59,863 nt of DNA from an uncultured Acidobacteriia bacterium (GTDB taxonomy: Bacteria; Acidobacteriota; Terriglobia; Bryobacterales; Bryobacteraceae), in NCBI GenBank assembly GCA_903923395.1, contig CAIXXM010000079.1:1-59863 (forward strand), read 5' to 3'. The first letter of the stretch is position 1; each line of letters begins with the position of its first letter. Below the pieces are notes generated by a model, which saw only the letters and a list, made by a program, of their open reading frames with translations, ran no database searches and was not told the DNA's origin. Of the stretch, positions 25,916 through 33,762 are shown in pieces. The position numbers and the translations under genes were made by a program.

Positions 25916-27043
25916 TTGGGAATCCCTGTCTCGCAGATGTGGACGGTAGCGAGCTATGTGCTCAAGCAGCGGCTCAAGGGGCGTGACCGCTATCCGCTGA
26001 CCCTGATGCTGGAACCTCTGTTCCGTTGCAACCTGGCCTGCGCCGGTTGCGGCAAAATCCAGTACCCTGCCCACGTGCTGAAGATGAATCTCTCCCCGGA
26101 GGAATGCTTCAAGGCCGTGGATGAGTGCGGTGCACCGACCATCGCGATTCCCGGCGGCGAACCGCTGATGCACCCGGAGATCGACAAGATCGTGGAAGGT
26201 CTGGTCGCCCGCAAAAAGTACATTTACCTGTGCACCAACGCGCTGCTGCTCAAAGAGAAGATCCATCTCTTCAAGCCCTCGAAGTACCTCAGCTTTTCCG
26301 TCCACGTGGATGGCCAGAAAGAGCACCACGATTTCTCGGTTTGCAAAGAGGGCGGTTATGACATCGCCATCGAAGGCATCAAAGAGGCCGTGAAGCGCGG
26401 GTTCCGGGTCACCACCAACACCACCCTGTTCGATGGCACGGACCCCAACAGCGTTCGCAACTTCTTTGACGAAATGATGGAACTGGGCGTGGAGGGCATG
26501 ATGCTTTCCCCCGGCTACTCCTACGATAAAGCCCCGGATCAACAGCACTTCCTGGGACGCGCCCGCACGCGCCGCCTGTTCCGCGCGATGTTATCGAACC
26601 GAAAGAGCAACTGGCGCTTCAACATGTCGCCGCTGTTCTTGGAATTCCTGATGGGCAAGCGCACTTATAAGTGCACGCCGTGGGGCATGCCGACTTACAA
26701 CGTCTTCGGCTGGCAGAAGCCCTGCTATCTTCTGCAGGATGGCTATGCGGAGACCTTTGACGAGTTGATGGCCTCCACCAAGTGGGAGAAGTACGGCACG
26801 GAATCCGGCAATCCGAAATGCGCCAACTGCATGGTGCACTCCGGTTATGAAGCCTCTGCGGTGCATGACACCTTCAACACATTGAAAGGCTTCCTGGCCA
26901 CGGTCAAAGCCACGTTCTCCTCAAGGTATGAAGACCCCGAAGCAGACCGCATGCTGAAGGAATCCATCCAGCCTGTGCATGCGCCCGCCGGTCTGGTGCA
27001 GATTTCCACCAGCCAGCAGGAAACTGAAGAGGTGGAAGTCTAG
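25916..27043 (+). CDS. hpnH: Adenosyl-hopene transferase HpnH (radical SAM)
   Basis: The protein has 375 residues. The TTG start at 25916 is supported by GGAGG at 25904-25908. Radical-SAM cluster ligands are Cys38, Cys42 and Cys45 (CNLACAGC), followed by the SAM-binding GGEP. The text MLEPLFRCNLACAGCGKIQ and the C-terminal Cys pair CANCMVHSGYE are characteristic of HpnH. The enzyme adds the 5'-deoxyadenosyl group to hopene (diploptene), the first step to C35 bacteriohopanepolyols, membrane lipids that stiffen the envelope. Squalene-hopene cyclase and the other hpn genes are not in the window. The stop overlaps the next gene's GTG by one base. Confidence 0.95.
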   Translation: MGIPVSQMWTVASYVLKQRLKGRDRYPLTLMLEPLFRCNLACAGCGKIQYPAHVLKMNLSPEECFKAVDECGAPTIAIPGGEPLMHPEIDKIVEGLVARKKYIYLCTNALLLKEKIHLFKPSKYLSFSVHVDGQKEHHDFSVCKEGGYDIAIEGIKEAVKRGFRVTTNTTLFDGTDPNSVRNFFDEMMELGVEGMMLSPGYSYDKAPDQQHFLGRARTRRLFRAMLSNRKSNWRFNMSPLFLEFLMGKRTYKCTPWGMPTYNVFGWQKPCYLLQDGYAETFDELMASTKWEKYGTESGNPKCANCMVHSGYEASAVHDTFNTLKGFLATVKATFSSRYEDPEADRMLKESIQPVHAPAGLVQISTSQQETEEVEV

Positions 27044-27444
27044 TGGTTTCCCCTGAAGAACTGGAAATTGCGCCGGGCTTTGAGAAGAGCAACCTGCAGG
27101 GGTCTGTCTTTGAGACGGCGACCGAAGCCGAACTGCTCGACGTGCTTGAGAAAGCCTTCGACTACCGCGGCGATGTAACGATCAAGCGCAAAGACGGCAG
27201 TGAGATCAGTGGTTATATCTTTGACCGCAGAATCGAAGATACACTCGCGGCGTCCGTCGTGCGTTTATTTCCGGCGGGTGTCAATCAGAAGCTGAGTATT
27301 CCCTGCTCTGACATCGCGGGACTGGCCTTCACCGGACGGGATACAGCAGCTGGCAAGAGCTTTGAGGCCTGGGTCAAGAAATACTGGGAAAAGAAGGCTG
27401 CGGGCGAGAAAGATATCGAACTGGTTCCCGAGAGTCTGGACTAG
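27043..27444 (+). CDS. Small conserved-looking protein coupled to hpnH, function unknown
   Basis: The protein has 133 residues with a GTG start sharing a base with the hpnH stop (TAGTG). It has no signal or TM. The core (FDYRGDVTIKRKDGSEISG, then YIFDRRIEDTLAASVVRLFPAG and IPCSDIAGLAFTGRD) reads as a small beta-barrel, Sm/LSm-like in pattern: a strand-turn-strand around KDGSEISGY and a final strand before a helix (FEAWVKKYWEKKAA). I cannot name the family. The tight coupling suggests a role with HpnH, for example in enzyme assembly or hopanoid regulation (inference). Confidence 0.72.
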   Translation: MVSPEELEIAPGFEKSNLQGSVFETATEAELLDVLEKAFDYRGDVTIKRKDGSEISGYIFDRRIEDTLAASVVRLFPAGVNQKLSIPCSDIAGLAFTGRDTAAGKSFEAWVKKYWEKKAAGEKDIELVPESLD

Positions 27445-27449
27445 TCCGC

Positions 27450-28670
27450 ATGGCCGCGGCCGCACTGCGGACTTATTGCTTTGTCCTCGCCGGCCTGACG
27501 CTGCTTGCCTGGAGCATCGGACTGGCAGACCGTCTGCTCTTACATTGGAATTTCCCCTGGGATTGGCCGCTGATGTATCTGGCGCCCCACTTCTCAGACC
27601 TCACCGATTACCGTCATATGATCCAAACCCTGTACCTCGGCGGGTCAGCCGTGGCTACAGGGCAGATGTATAACTATCCAGCGCCGGCGCTGTTCGTCTA
27701 TTGGTTCTTCCTCGCCCTCTTCCAGGAGCCAGTGGGCGCATTTCTAACATTCTCCATGGCGGTCTGGGGAAGTGCGTTCTTGCTCTTGCAGCGAATCGTG
27801 AAAGGGACCGGCTGGATTCTTGCGTCCGTCTTACTCACCTGCCTGCTGTGCTATCCGTTCCACTATGTGATGGACAGGGGGAACATTGAGATTGTCATCT
27901 TTAGCTTCGTCGCGGGTGGGCTGGTCTGTTTCTTACGACAGCGCTACCTTTGGGCAGCCCTGTTATTCGCCGGTGCCGCCTGTATCAAGCCCTTTCCCGT
28001 TTTGTTCTTCTATCTTTTTCTTACCCGCAAACGTTACAAGGAGATCCTCCTCGGCCTCGCCATGATCTTCGTCGTGAACATTGCAGCGCTGGTGTGGCTG
28101 GGCCCGACGATATCCGAAGCGCTGGCCTCATTGCGGCCCGGAACCACGCAGTTTTTTGAGGACTACGTGATGGGTTACCGGGAAGGCGAGATCCAATACG
28201 ACCATTGCTTCTTCGCGGTGGTCAAGCAGGTCATCCGGCTGGCCTCTGGATGGGCGGACCCCGAAGATATCACCGATACCATCGCCCTTGCCTACAAGGC
28301 CTACATGGCCGCCGCGACGGTGTTTGTTCTCTGGCTGGCAAAGCGATTCTGGAAGCAGCCGGTGTTGAATCAGATCTTCTTCGTGATCCTGATCACGATC
28401 ACCGTCCCGCCGGTTTCCTATGACTACACGCTCATCTACGTCGCCGTGCTTTGGGGTGTATATGTAACTTACCTGACCAGCCGAGCAGAAGTAGAAGCAC
28501 CCTTGCACTTTCTTATCCCGATGGCCATTCTGATGACACCGCAGTCCTGGCTGCGGACGGAACATGTGGCTCTGGGTGGACAGGTGAAGGCTTTCTGTCT
28601 TGCCTATCTCCTCATCCAAGCCATGCGGCTGCGCATGCAGTCCCAGCGCCTTGATGGTGGAAACATTTAA
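27450..28670 (+). CDS. GT87-type polyprenyl-phosphate-dependent membrane glycosyltransferase (putative)
   Basis: The 406-residue protein is almost all TM helices (about ten). YNYPAPALFVYWFF, MDRGNIEIVIFSF, GAACIKPFPVLFF and the late VPPVSYDYTLIY match the pattern of DUF2029/GT87 mannosyl-transferase-like proteins, where the RGN and KPFP stretches recur. It probably moves a sugar from a lipid-linked donor at the membrane. Starting 5 bp after the previous gene, it closes the hpnH operon, which could link it to glycosylation of hopanoids or to an unrelated envelope glycan; this is inference. Its 3' end faces the palindromic repeat B. Confidence 0.75.
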   Translation: MAAAALRTYCFVLAGLTLLAWSIGLADRLLLHWNFPWDWPLMYLAPHFSDLTDYRHMIQTLYLGGSAVATGQMYNYPAPALFVYWFFLALFQEPVGAFLTFSMAVWGSAFLLLQRIVKGTGWILASVLLTCLLCYPFHYVMDRGNIEIVIFSFVAGGLVCFLRQRYLWAALLFAGAACIKPFPVLFFYLFLTRKRYKEILLGLAMIFVVNIAALVWLGPTISEALASLRPGTTQFFEDYVMGYREGEIQYDHCFFAVVKQVIRLASGWADPEDITDTIALAYKAYMAAATVFVLWLAKRFWKQPVLNQIFFVILITITVPPVSYDYTLIYVAVLWGVYVTYLTSRAEVEAPLHFLIPMAILMTPQSWLRTEHVALGGQVKAFCLAYLLIQAMRLRMQSQRLDGGNI

Positions 28671-28674
28671 CCAG

Positions 28675-29186
28675 TGGAGTGCTTCACACAGAATGGTGTT
28701 TATTCCAATGTCTGGAATAAACAGTCACAATCAGTTGTGATGTTGGACACGCTGCTACCAACCGCGTTTCGGCGGGGACAGGGCAGACGCGGTTGCCAGC
28801 CGCGTGTTGGGTTGTGGCCGTGGCGGCCGCACAAGTGGATAAATACACCGCCTGTTTCGGGAAGTTGTCTTTGCCTGGGCACGCGCGCCAGAATGGCGCA
28901 CGAACATCAAGCGATAGATACAGATGGGCCCAGGAACGTGAGCGTATTCCAGGGTGTCCCATTTCCGGCCTGAACAAAGCCGCGTGTTGGGCTGTGGCCG
29001 TGCCGGCCACACAAGTAGATAATTACACCGCCTGTTTCGGGAAGTTGTCTTTGTCTGGGCACGCCCGCCAGAATGGCGCACGAACATCAAGCGATAGACA
29101 CAGATGGGCCCAGGAACATGAGCGTATTCCAGGGTGTCCCATTTCCGGCCTGAACAATCCACCAAATTTGTGAATCAGACCATTAG
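28675..29186 (+). repeat. Palindromic intergenic element, long copy (B)
   Basis: A 512-bp relative of the element at 10653-10814, in the same orientation and also lying between two convergent genes. The left end (28675-28750) matches copy A closely. It carries hairpins at 28697-28723 (TGTTTATTCCA / TGGAATAAACA, loop ATGTC) and 28725-28740 (TCACAA / TTGTGA, loop TCAG). The first stem differs from copy A at one base pair on both arms. The interior contains two tandem 180-bp units (28799-29158), each with a GCGCCA-type hairpin. The right end (to 29186) again matches copy A. ORFs of 126 (+) and 136 (-) codons run through it only because the unit length is a multiple of three; they are not called genes. 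Confidence 0.78.
28799..29158 (+). repeat. Two tandem 180-bp units inside element B
   Basis: Unit 1 is 28799-28978 and unit 2 is 28979-29158, an exact period of 180 bp. Both start GCCGCGTGTTGGG, contain CCGCCTGTTTCGGGAAG, GAATGGCGCACGAACATC and CAGATGGGCCCAGGAAC, and end CCGGCCTGAACAA. They differ at scattered single bases, so the duplication is not brand new. The internal hairpin is 28885-28899 (GCGCCA/TGGCGC) in unit 1; in unit 2 the outermost pair is lost (C-C mismatch at 29065/29079). Copy A keeps only fragments of one unit. Confidence 0.85.
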
Positions 29187-29205
29187 AAATCGTCCGTTGT
29201 GCGGC

Positions 29206-30699
29206 TCACTTCTCCGGAGAGCGCCGCCGGTAGAGGGTGTAGCGGCCAAGGTGTCCAGCAGGCTGAAACCTTTCCAGCACAGCGTTCAGCACGTCGCGGC
29301 CGGGCACCAGGACAGGGTATTTCACCGTATAAGTGACGGGAAACATCACGATGCCCGAAATCGCCGCAGGAGTGTCGACGCCGCAGCAATCCGCGGGGTC
29401 CATAATGACCCAATCTGCTTTTTGCAGATTCTGAATTTTCCGCTGCGCGCCTTCCGTGCCCGAGACATCAATCATCCAGGTATAGTAATCGCGCAGGACA
29501 CTTCCGGTGCGGGTCAGATAACTGTTGAGCGACTTATCCGTAGGGAAGGGCGTCGCTATCTTCGTCAGTCCCAGTAGCGCCGGATAGTCTTCTTCGGGCC
29601 GTTCCTTCTCCAGCGCATCGAACAGCGGTTTCAGATTGGCTTGATCTTCGCTTGAAAGTGTTGCCAATAGCTGGCTCTGTGTCTTCGTCAGCCGTTCATG
29701 AAAGTACATCGCCCGTGGCAGCAGAGCCAAGTGACCCGGTTCTTTGTTAAAGTGAATGCCGCCGCCGAATAGGATTGCCAGTCCAGCGAGATAGGCCGGG
29801 GTGAACCAGCGGGGAAGCCCGCGAATCAAAGTCAATGCCAATAAGATAGCGGTGATGCCGTTGAAGAGCACATGGCCGATGTCACAACGTCCCAATGCAG
29901 GCGACACGTAAACCGCCGCGAGAGCAGCCATGGCCAGCAGTTTGGGAAGTTCCTGGCGGCGTGTTCGGGCCAAACCCGCGGGCAGGATCCAAACAACGGT
30001 TCCAATATAGAGAAGAATGTAAGGAGCCGGCTGGACGACAAAGTTGAAAAATCCGCCGGAGAACTTGAACAAACTGTCAAACGCGGCGCGTCCGAAGATT
30101 ATTGACAGCATGGCAGGTCCTGCGGCTAAACCGTATACTGCGAACCATGTACGGGACGCCAGCAGATAGATTCCCGCGCCTGCGGTAAAGGCAGCGCCAG
30201 CCTCAGGCGAGATACTCCAGGCGGCCACACTTCCAACGGCGGCCATGGCCAGAGTGCCCTTCCGGACGAGTAACATCAATAACCAGAGTGCTGCCACGAA
30301 CCGCAGCAGCGTGTAGTTCATGCCGAGGGAAGGATTCAGCAGACAGACCCAAAGGATGCCGAAGATCCAGATCTTCCAGAGATTCCGTAATTCGAGTTGG
30401 GAGATGACTGCCCAGAGCATCCATAAGCCGGCCACTGTCGCGAGATCAACCGCGAGATAGTATCCGGCCTCCGCGGAAAGCCCTGCACTTTTCAGCAGCC
30501 ACGCGAGAGAAGCCGGGAAGTACACCATGAGTGGACCATAGGCGAACTCGAAGTCGCGATACGGCATATCTCCAAATTGCAGGGTTCGTTCGAGTTGTGG
30601 GAGAAAGTACGCGGATTCCCGGAAGTACTGCGGCACGGACCACGCTAACAGCTGTTCCGTCACTAGATAGGCCAGGCTCACGGCAACAGCGAGATACAA
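29206..30699 (-). CDS. Membrane glycosyltransferase-like protein, downstream part after an in-frame TAG
   Basis: This is a 497-codon membrane protein that could begin at TTG 30699, but this TTG directly follows a TAG (30700-30702) in the same reading frame as the 85-codon segment upstream. Several TM helices are visible, with the external-loop text RESAYFLPQLERTLQ and MPYRDFEFAYGPL typical of GT39/ArnT-like lipid-linked sugar transferases. A soluble C-terminal domain of about 170 residues follows. No Shine-Dalgarno precedes the TTG. The simplest reading is that this and the upstream segment were one protein of about 583 codons, now interrupted by a nonsense codon. It is the last gene of the sugar operon. 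Confidence 0.68.
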   Translation of the reverse strand: MYLAVAVSLAYLVTEQLLAWSVPQYFRESAYFLPQLERTLQFGDMPYRDFEFAYGPLMVYFPASLAWLLKSAGLSAEAGYYLAVDLATVAGLWMLWAVISQLELRNLWKIWIFGILWVCLLNPSLGMNYTLLRFVAALWLLMLLVRKGTLAMAAVGSVAAWSISPEAGAAFTAGAGIYLLASRTWFAVYGLAAGPAMLSIIFGRAAFDSLFKFSGGFFNFVVQPAPYILLYIGTVVWILPAGLARTRRQELPKLLAMAALAAVYVSPALGRCDIGHVLFNGITAILLALTLIRGLPRWFTPAYLAGLAILFGGGIHFNKEPGHLALLPRAMYFHERLTKTQSQLLATLSSEDQANLKPLFDALEKERPEEDYPALLGLTKIATPFPTDKSLNSYLTRTGSVLRDYYTWMIDVSGTEGAQRKIQNLQKADWVIMDPADCCGVDTPAAISGIVMFPVTYTVKYPVLVPGRDVLNAVLERFQPAGHLGRYTLYRRRSPEK

Positions 30700-30957
30700 C
30701 TAGCCGCGTCCAAACTGGTGAGTTTCCGGATGGGCATCGGCCTCAATCTCCTTCCAGCCGGAGAGAAACGCACAGAGGCAGGCAAGTGCCGCGGTCAAGA
30801 CCAACCCCATTACAGCAACACGGTTCGAATAACCGGCGGCGAAAGACAGAGATAATTGGGGCACCTTGCCTGGAAACTGAAACGGCAGCACGAAAACGGC
30901 ACCGCAAGCCAGCGGCCCGCAGGCCCAGAACATTGCCCTGAAAGCCTTCTGTTTCAT
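30700..30957 (-). pseudogene. Upstream segment of the interrupted membrane protein
   Basis: ATG 30957 opens a frame of 85 codons ending at TAG 30702-30700; the frame continues without break into the next 497-codon segment. It has two TM helices (FWACGPLACGAVFVLPF and VAVMGLVLTAALACLCAFL) separated by SFAAGYSNRVA, a type of loop I associate with large envelope glycosyltransferases, then a short hydrophilic linker (GWKEIEADAHPETHQFGRG). It begins 15 bp after the RfbE-like gene. It could instead be a genuine two-helix small protein, but the continuous frame and shared hydrophobic character favour a broken gene, stop-codon read-through or a sequence error. Confidence 0.55.
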
Positions 30958-30971
30958 GGCGTTCAACGTCC

Positions 30972-32000
30972 TCAACTTCCCGCGATCTCAGATTCCCAGT
31001 CGAGTACGCGGTTCACACCGGCAGACTTCGTCACTTCGGGTTGCCAGCCGAGTAAACTGGTGGCTCTGGAGTTATCCGCAACGAAATACTTTTGGTCGCT
31101 CTGCCGCCAGGGGAGACGCTCATATTCCATGGCGACGCCGACGCGATCCTCCAGATAGCCGAATAACTCCAGCAGGGACATACTATTCACGGCACCGCCG
31201 CCGATGTTGAAGGGCTTCCCGGCTGACTGATCGATATGTTCCGCCGCAGCCAGATAGCAGCGCACAGCGTCATCCACATGAAGCAGATCTCTCACTTGTT
31301 TGCCGTCACCGGCAATCGTGAACTTAGGCCGACCCGGCTTCTTTTTCAACTCGAGAGCCTGGCGGCAAAACCAGCCGAGCCAGCCCTGGTCAAAAGTAGC
31401 GAATTGCCTGCCGCCATAGATGGTTGAATGCCGGAACACGACTGTGCGCAGTCCGAAAGCACGGGCATAATCCAGCATGTACTGGTCCGCGGCACCCTTG
31501 GAACAACCGTAAGGTGTATGGAACTCCAGCGGCGCACTCTCATCCACGCCAATATCGCCCGCGCGGGGCTGATAGCGGGTCTGATTTTCCACCAGATCCA
31601 GGTAACCAAGGTTCCCATACACTTTATTGCTGGATGCATAGACAACCGGCGTTTCCCTGGCGCTGGTCCGCACGGCCTCCAGCAGGTTCACCGTGCCGAG
31701 AACATTGATTTCAAAATCCCGCCGCGGGCTCTCCATGGATGTTGTCATGGCCACCTGGCCAGCCAGATGGAAGATCGCGGTCCACTTAGCGGAACGGACG
31801 ATGGAATCCAGTTCGAAACCGTTGCGCACGTCCCCGTGGACGAAACGTATCTGCCCCAGACTCCGCAACCATGCCAGGTTCAATTCGGCACCCTGACGCG
31901 CTAAGTTGTCAAGCACCGTGACCTGCTGGCCCCGCCGCAGAAGTTCCGCCGCCAGGTTACTCCCTACAAATCCACAGCCACCCGTAATCAGATAACTCAT
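30972..32000 (-). CDS. rfbE: CDP-paratose 2-epimerase-like NAD-dependent epimerase (RfbE-like)
   Basis: The protein has 342 residues. The Rossmann loop is GGCGFVG (7-13), and the SDR catalytic set is Ser123/124 (YASSNKVYG), Tyr164 and Lys168 (YGCSKGAAD). Long stretches read like Salmonella RfbE: FHLAGQVAMTTS, DFEINVLGT, FRHSTIYGGRQFAT, QGWLGWFC, GKQVRDLLH and FNIGGG. RfbE epimerises CDP-paratose to CDP-tyvelose, a dideoxyhexose donor for surface polysaccharide. The neighbouring reductase (32713-33681) could be the preceding step. It overlaps the GT2 gene by four bases (31997-32000). Confidence 0.88.
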   Translation of the reverse strand: MSYLITGGCGFVGSNLAAELLRRGQQVTVLDNLARQGAELNLAWLRSLGQIRFVHGDVRNGFELDSIVRSAKWTAIFHLAGQVAMTTSMESPRRDFEINVLGTVNLLEAVRTSARETPVVYASSNKVYGNLGYLDLVENQTRYQPRAGDIGVDESAPLEFHTPYGCSKGAADQYMLDYARAFGLRTVVFRHSTIYGGRQFATFDQGWLGWFCRQALELKKKPGRPKFTIAGDGKQVRDLLHVDDAVRCYLAAAEHIDQSAGKPFNIGGGAVNSMSLLELFGYLEDRVGVAMEYERLPWRQSDQKYFVADNSRATSLLGWQPEVTKSAGVNRVLDWESEIAGS

Positions 32001-32722
32001 TTCCCGCCAGCCGCCTCCCGCTTCGCCTCGGAATAGAACTTCCGCAGACGAACCAGTGTCTGAAAATAGCTGATGGCAAATGCCACCAAGTTTCTCTTGC
32101 TCTCGCCTGCTTTCCTGCGTTCAAAGACCACAGGAACCTCTTTGAGGGTTCCCCGTGCTTTGCCATTGATGATCTTGATCAGGATTTCTTCCACCAGGTC
32201 GAAGTTATCGCACTCCAGTTGCAATTGCTTCAAGGGTGCTGCGCGATATAGCCGGAAACTGTTGGTCACATCCTTGCAGTCCAAATGGAAAGCAATTTTG
32301 AAAGTCCAATTGACGACATAGGACATGGCAATCAAAATTGCCGGGTTCTCCGTCATGCCGCCGGAGACATAGCGGCTCCCGATAACGACATCGTACTGTT
32401 CCCGGTGCGCCCAGAGCGAAGGCAGGTACGACGGATTGTGGGAGCCGTCGGCATCCATCACGGCAATATACCGGCCCTGCGCTGCGGCAATGCCGGTGCG
32501 CATCGCATCCCCATAGAAGTTCCCGCCTGTGCGGTGCAAATGACGAACGCCCGCGCTCCAGCAAACCTCCGCCGTATCGTCAACACTTTGTTCTGTATCT
32601 ATAACAAGGATTTCCCAGGAGCCAGTAAGTTCCCCTACCTGGGACTTCAATACAGGGAGCAGTTGGCGCAAGGCACCGGCCTCACGGTAAGCCGGCAGAA
32701 TGATACTCAGCTCTACGTGCAT
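31997..32722 (-). CDS. Glycosyltransferase family 2 (dolichyl-phosphate mannosyltransferase-like)
   Basis: The start is taken at ATG 32722 (241 residues); an extension to 32788 would run deep into the upstream gene. A GT-A fold begins at once (SIILPAYREAGAL), with the DXD-like site in VMDADGSHNP and the later VTNSFRLYR, EILIKIINGK and VPVVFERRKAGESK that mark polyprenyl-phosphate sugar transferases of the DPM1/GtrB kind. It has no C-terminal TM anchor. It probably charges a lipid carrier with an activated sugar for the membrane transferase downstream. It overlaps the upstream reductase gene by 10 bp and rfbE by 4 bp. Confidence 0.88.
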   Translation of the reverse strand: MHVELSIILPAYREAGALRQLLPVLKSQVGELTGSWEILVIDTEQSVDDTAEVCWSAGVRHLHRTGGNFYGDAMRTGIAAAQGRYIAVMDADGSHNPSYLPSLWAHREQYDVVIGSRYVSGGMTENPAILIAMSYVVNWTFKIAFHLDCKDVTNSFRLYRAAPLKQLQLECDNFDLVEEILIKIINGKARGTLKEVPVVFERRKAGESKRNLVAFAISYFQTLVRLRKFYSEAKREAAGGK

Positions 32723-33681
32723 TTGTTCACCCTGGCGGACGGTTTGTTGACGGGAAGTCCGGGATACTCGGCCTGTGCAAATTCCCACACGGCATAAGCG
32801 AGGTTCGTTCCCGGCACCCAGGGTATGGCCTCTGCTTTCGTAACATCGGCGACAAGGTGCATCGCTTCAAAGGGATGGTAAGGCATCCGGCCAAACTGCA
32901 GTTCCACCTGCAGGCCTAATTGGCACCTCACATCCTCAACCAGTTCGCGCAGCGTCAATTCCATCCCACTTCCCAGATTGTAAGTTTCGATTCTCGCGTG
33001 ACCCGGTGCCTGTTGACGCCGCTTTTCCACAACGTCAACCACGGCTTCCGCAATATCCTGCACCGCACAAAAGTCGCGAACCTGTCCGCCGGCCGACATG
33101 GCGAAAGGCTGCTGTTCGGCAGCGGCGCGGATGAGTGAGGGGAACAAGCGGTTGCCGCCATCCCGCAGGCCAGTGAACGAGAAGGGGCGCAGGATGGTAA
33201 GGTCCCGGTCGAATTCGGCGGCACCAGCCTGTAACAGCAGATCCGCCGCTGCTTTGCTTGCGCCGTAAGGATGTTGGGTACCAATCGGGTCCGTCTCGCG
33301 CAGAGGACGTCCCTGGCTGGAGTAAACCAGACCTGTACTGATGTACACAAAATGGCAATCAGGAACAAGGCATGAAGCTTCAAACAGCCGCAGTGTGGCT
33401 TCGACGTTGAAGCTCAGCATCGAGAACCAGGAGGGCCGGCTCGGCCGAACCCCGCTCGCGGCGCAGTGGATTACCGCGGCAGGACGCAGTTCGGTGACGA
33501 GTTGCCGGGTCGCGGCAGCGTCTTCGAGATCCAAATGGACGAACCGCACTCCATCCAGTGGCTTCTGCGCGGAACGCACCGGCGCAGTGACCCTGTACCC
33601 TGGTTCAGCAGCAAGCATCCGGACAATGTTCGAACCCAGCGTACCCGTCGCACCGGTCACCAGAATGTCGGCTTTGTGCAA
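32713..33681 (-). CDS. NAD(P)-dependent epimerase/reductase (RfbS/RfbJ-like)
   Basis: The 322-residue protein is an extended SDR: glycine motif GATGTLG (10-16), conserved Ser in YISTGLVYSS, Tyr-Lys in YGASKAAAD, then LRPFSFTGLRDGG. The start is TTG 33681, 19 bp downstream of a strong hairpin; no ATG fits. Its place before an RfbE homologue makes a CDP-paratose or CDP-abequose synthase (C4 keto-reductase) the most attractive role, but generic NDP-sugar epimerases look much the same. First gene of the minus-strand operon ending at 29206. Confidence 0.75.
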   Translation of the reverse strand: MHKADILVTGATGTLGSNIVRMLAAEPGYRVTAPVRSAQKPLDGVRFVHLDLEDAAATRQLVTELRPAAVIHCAASGVRPSRPSWFSMLSFNVEATLRLFEASCLVPDCHFVYISTGLVYSSQGRPLRETDPIGTQHPYGASKAAADLLLQAGAAEFDRDLTILRPFSFTGLRDGGNRLFPSLIRAAAEQQPFAMSAGGQVRDFCAVQDIAEAVVDVVEKRRQQAPGHARIETYNLGSGMELTLRELVEDVRCQLGLQVELQFGRMPYHPFEAMHLVADVTKAEAIPWVPGTNLAYAVWEFAQAEYPGLPVNKPSARVNKCT

Positions 33682-33699
33682 ATTTTCGGAAGTCAGAAA

Positions 33700-33735
33700 C
33701 TTGAGTATACCGATGCGCCCATCGGCATACTCAAG
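33700..33735 (-). terminator. Strong stem-loop, probable terminator of the S9 peptidase gene
   Basis: On the + strand the arms are CTTGAGTAT (33700-33708) plus CCGATG (33710-33715), and CATCGG (33720-33725) plus ATACTCAAG (33727-33735). That gives 15 base pairs with one A-C mismatch and a four-base loop CGCC. Read on the minus strand the stem is followed by TTTCT. This fits an intrinsic terminator after the S9 peptidase gene, which would separate it from the sugar operon starting at 33681. Because the TTG of that operon's first gene is only 19 bp further on, the same hairpin might also shape its leader. Confidence 0.65.
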
Positions 33736-33762
33736 CCCGCCCGATTTTCCGGCGTACCGTGA

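Noticed and set aside
28755-29173. Protein-coding genes inside element B (126 codons plus, 136 codons minus)
   Set aside because: Both ORFs are just the 180-bp unit translated twice, with no start signal or domain; copy A does not keep the frame.
28675-29186. Insertion sequence or MITE with terminal inverted repeats
   Set aside because: The ends share only a short TTCACA-like core in inverted orientation and no target duplication is visible, so I list the element as a repeat of unknown type.
30829-30845. tRNA T-arm-like string (GGTTCGAAT)
   Set aside because: No acceptor, D or anticodon stems can be drawn around it and it lies in a membrane-protein coding frame.
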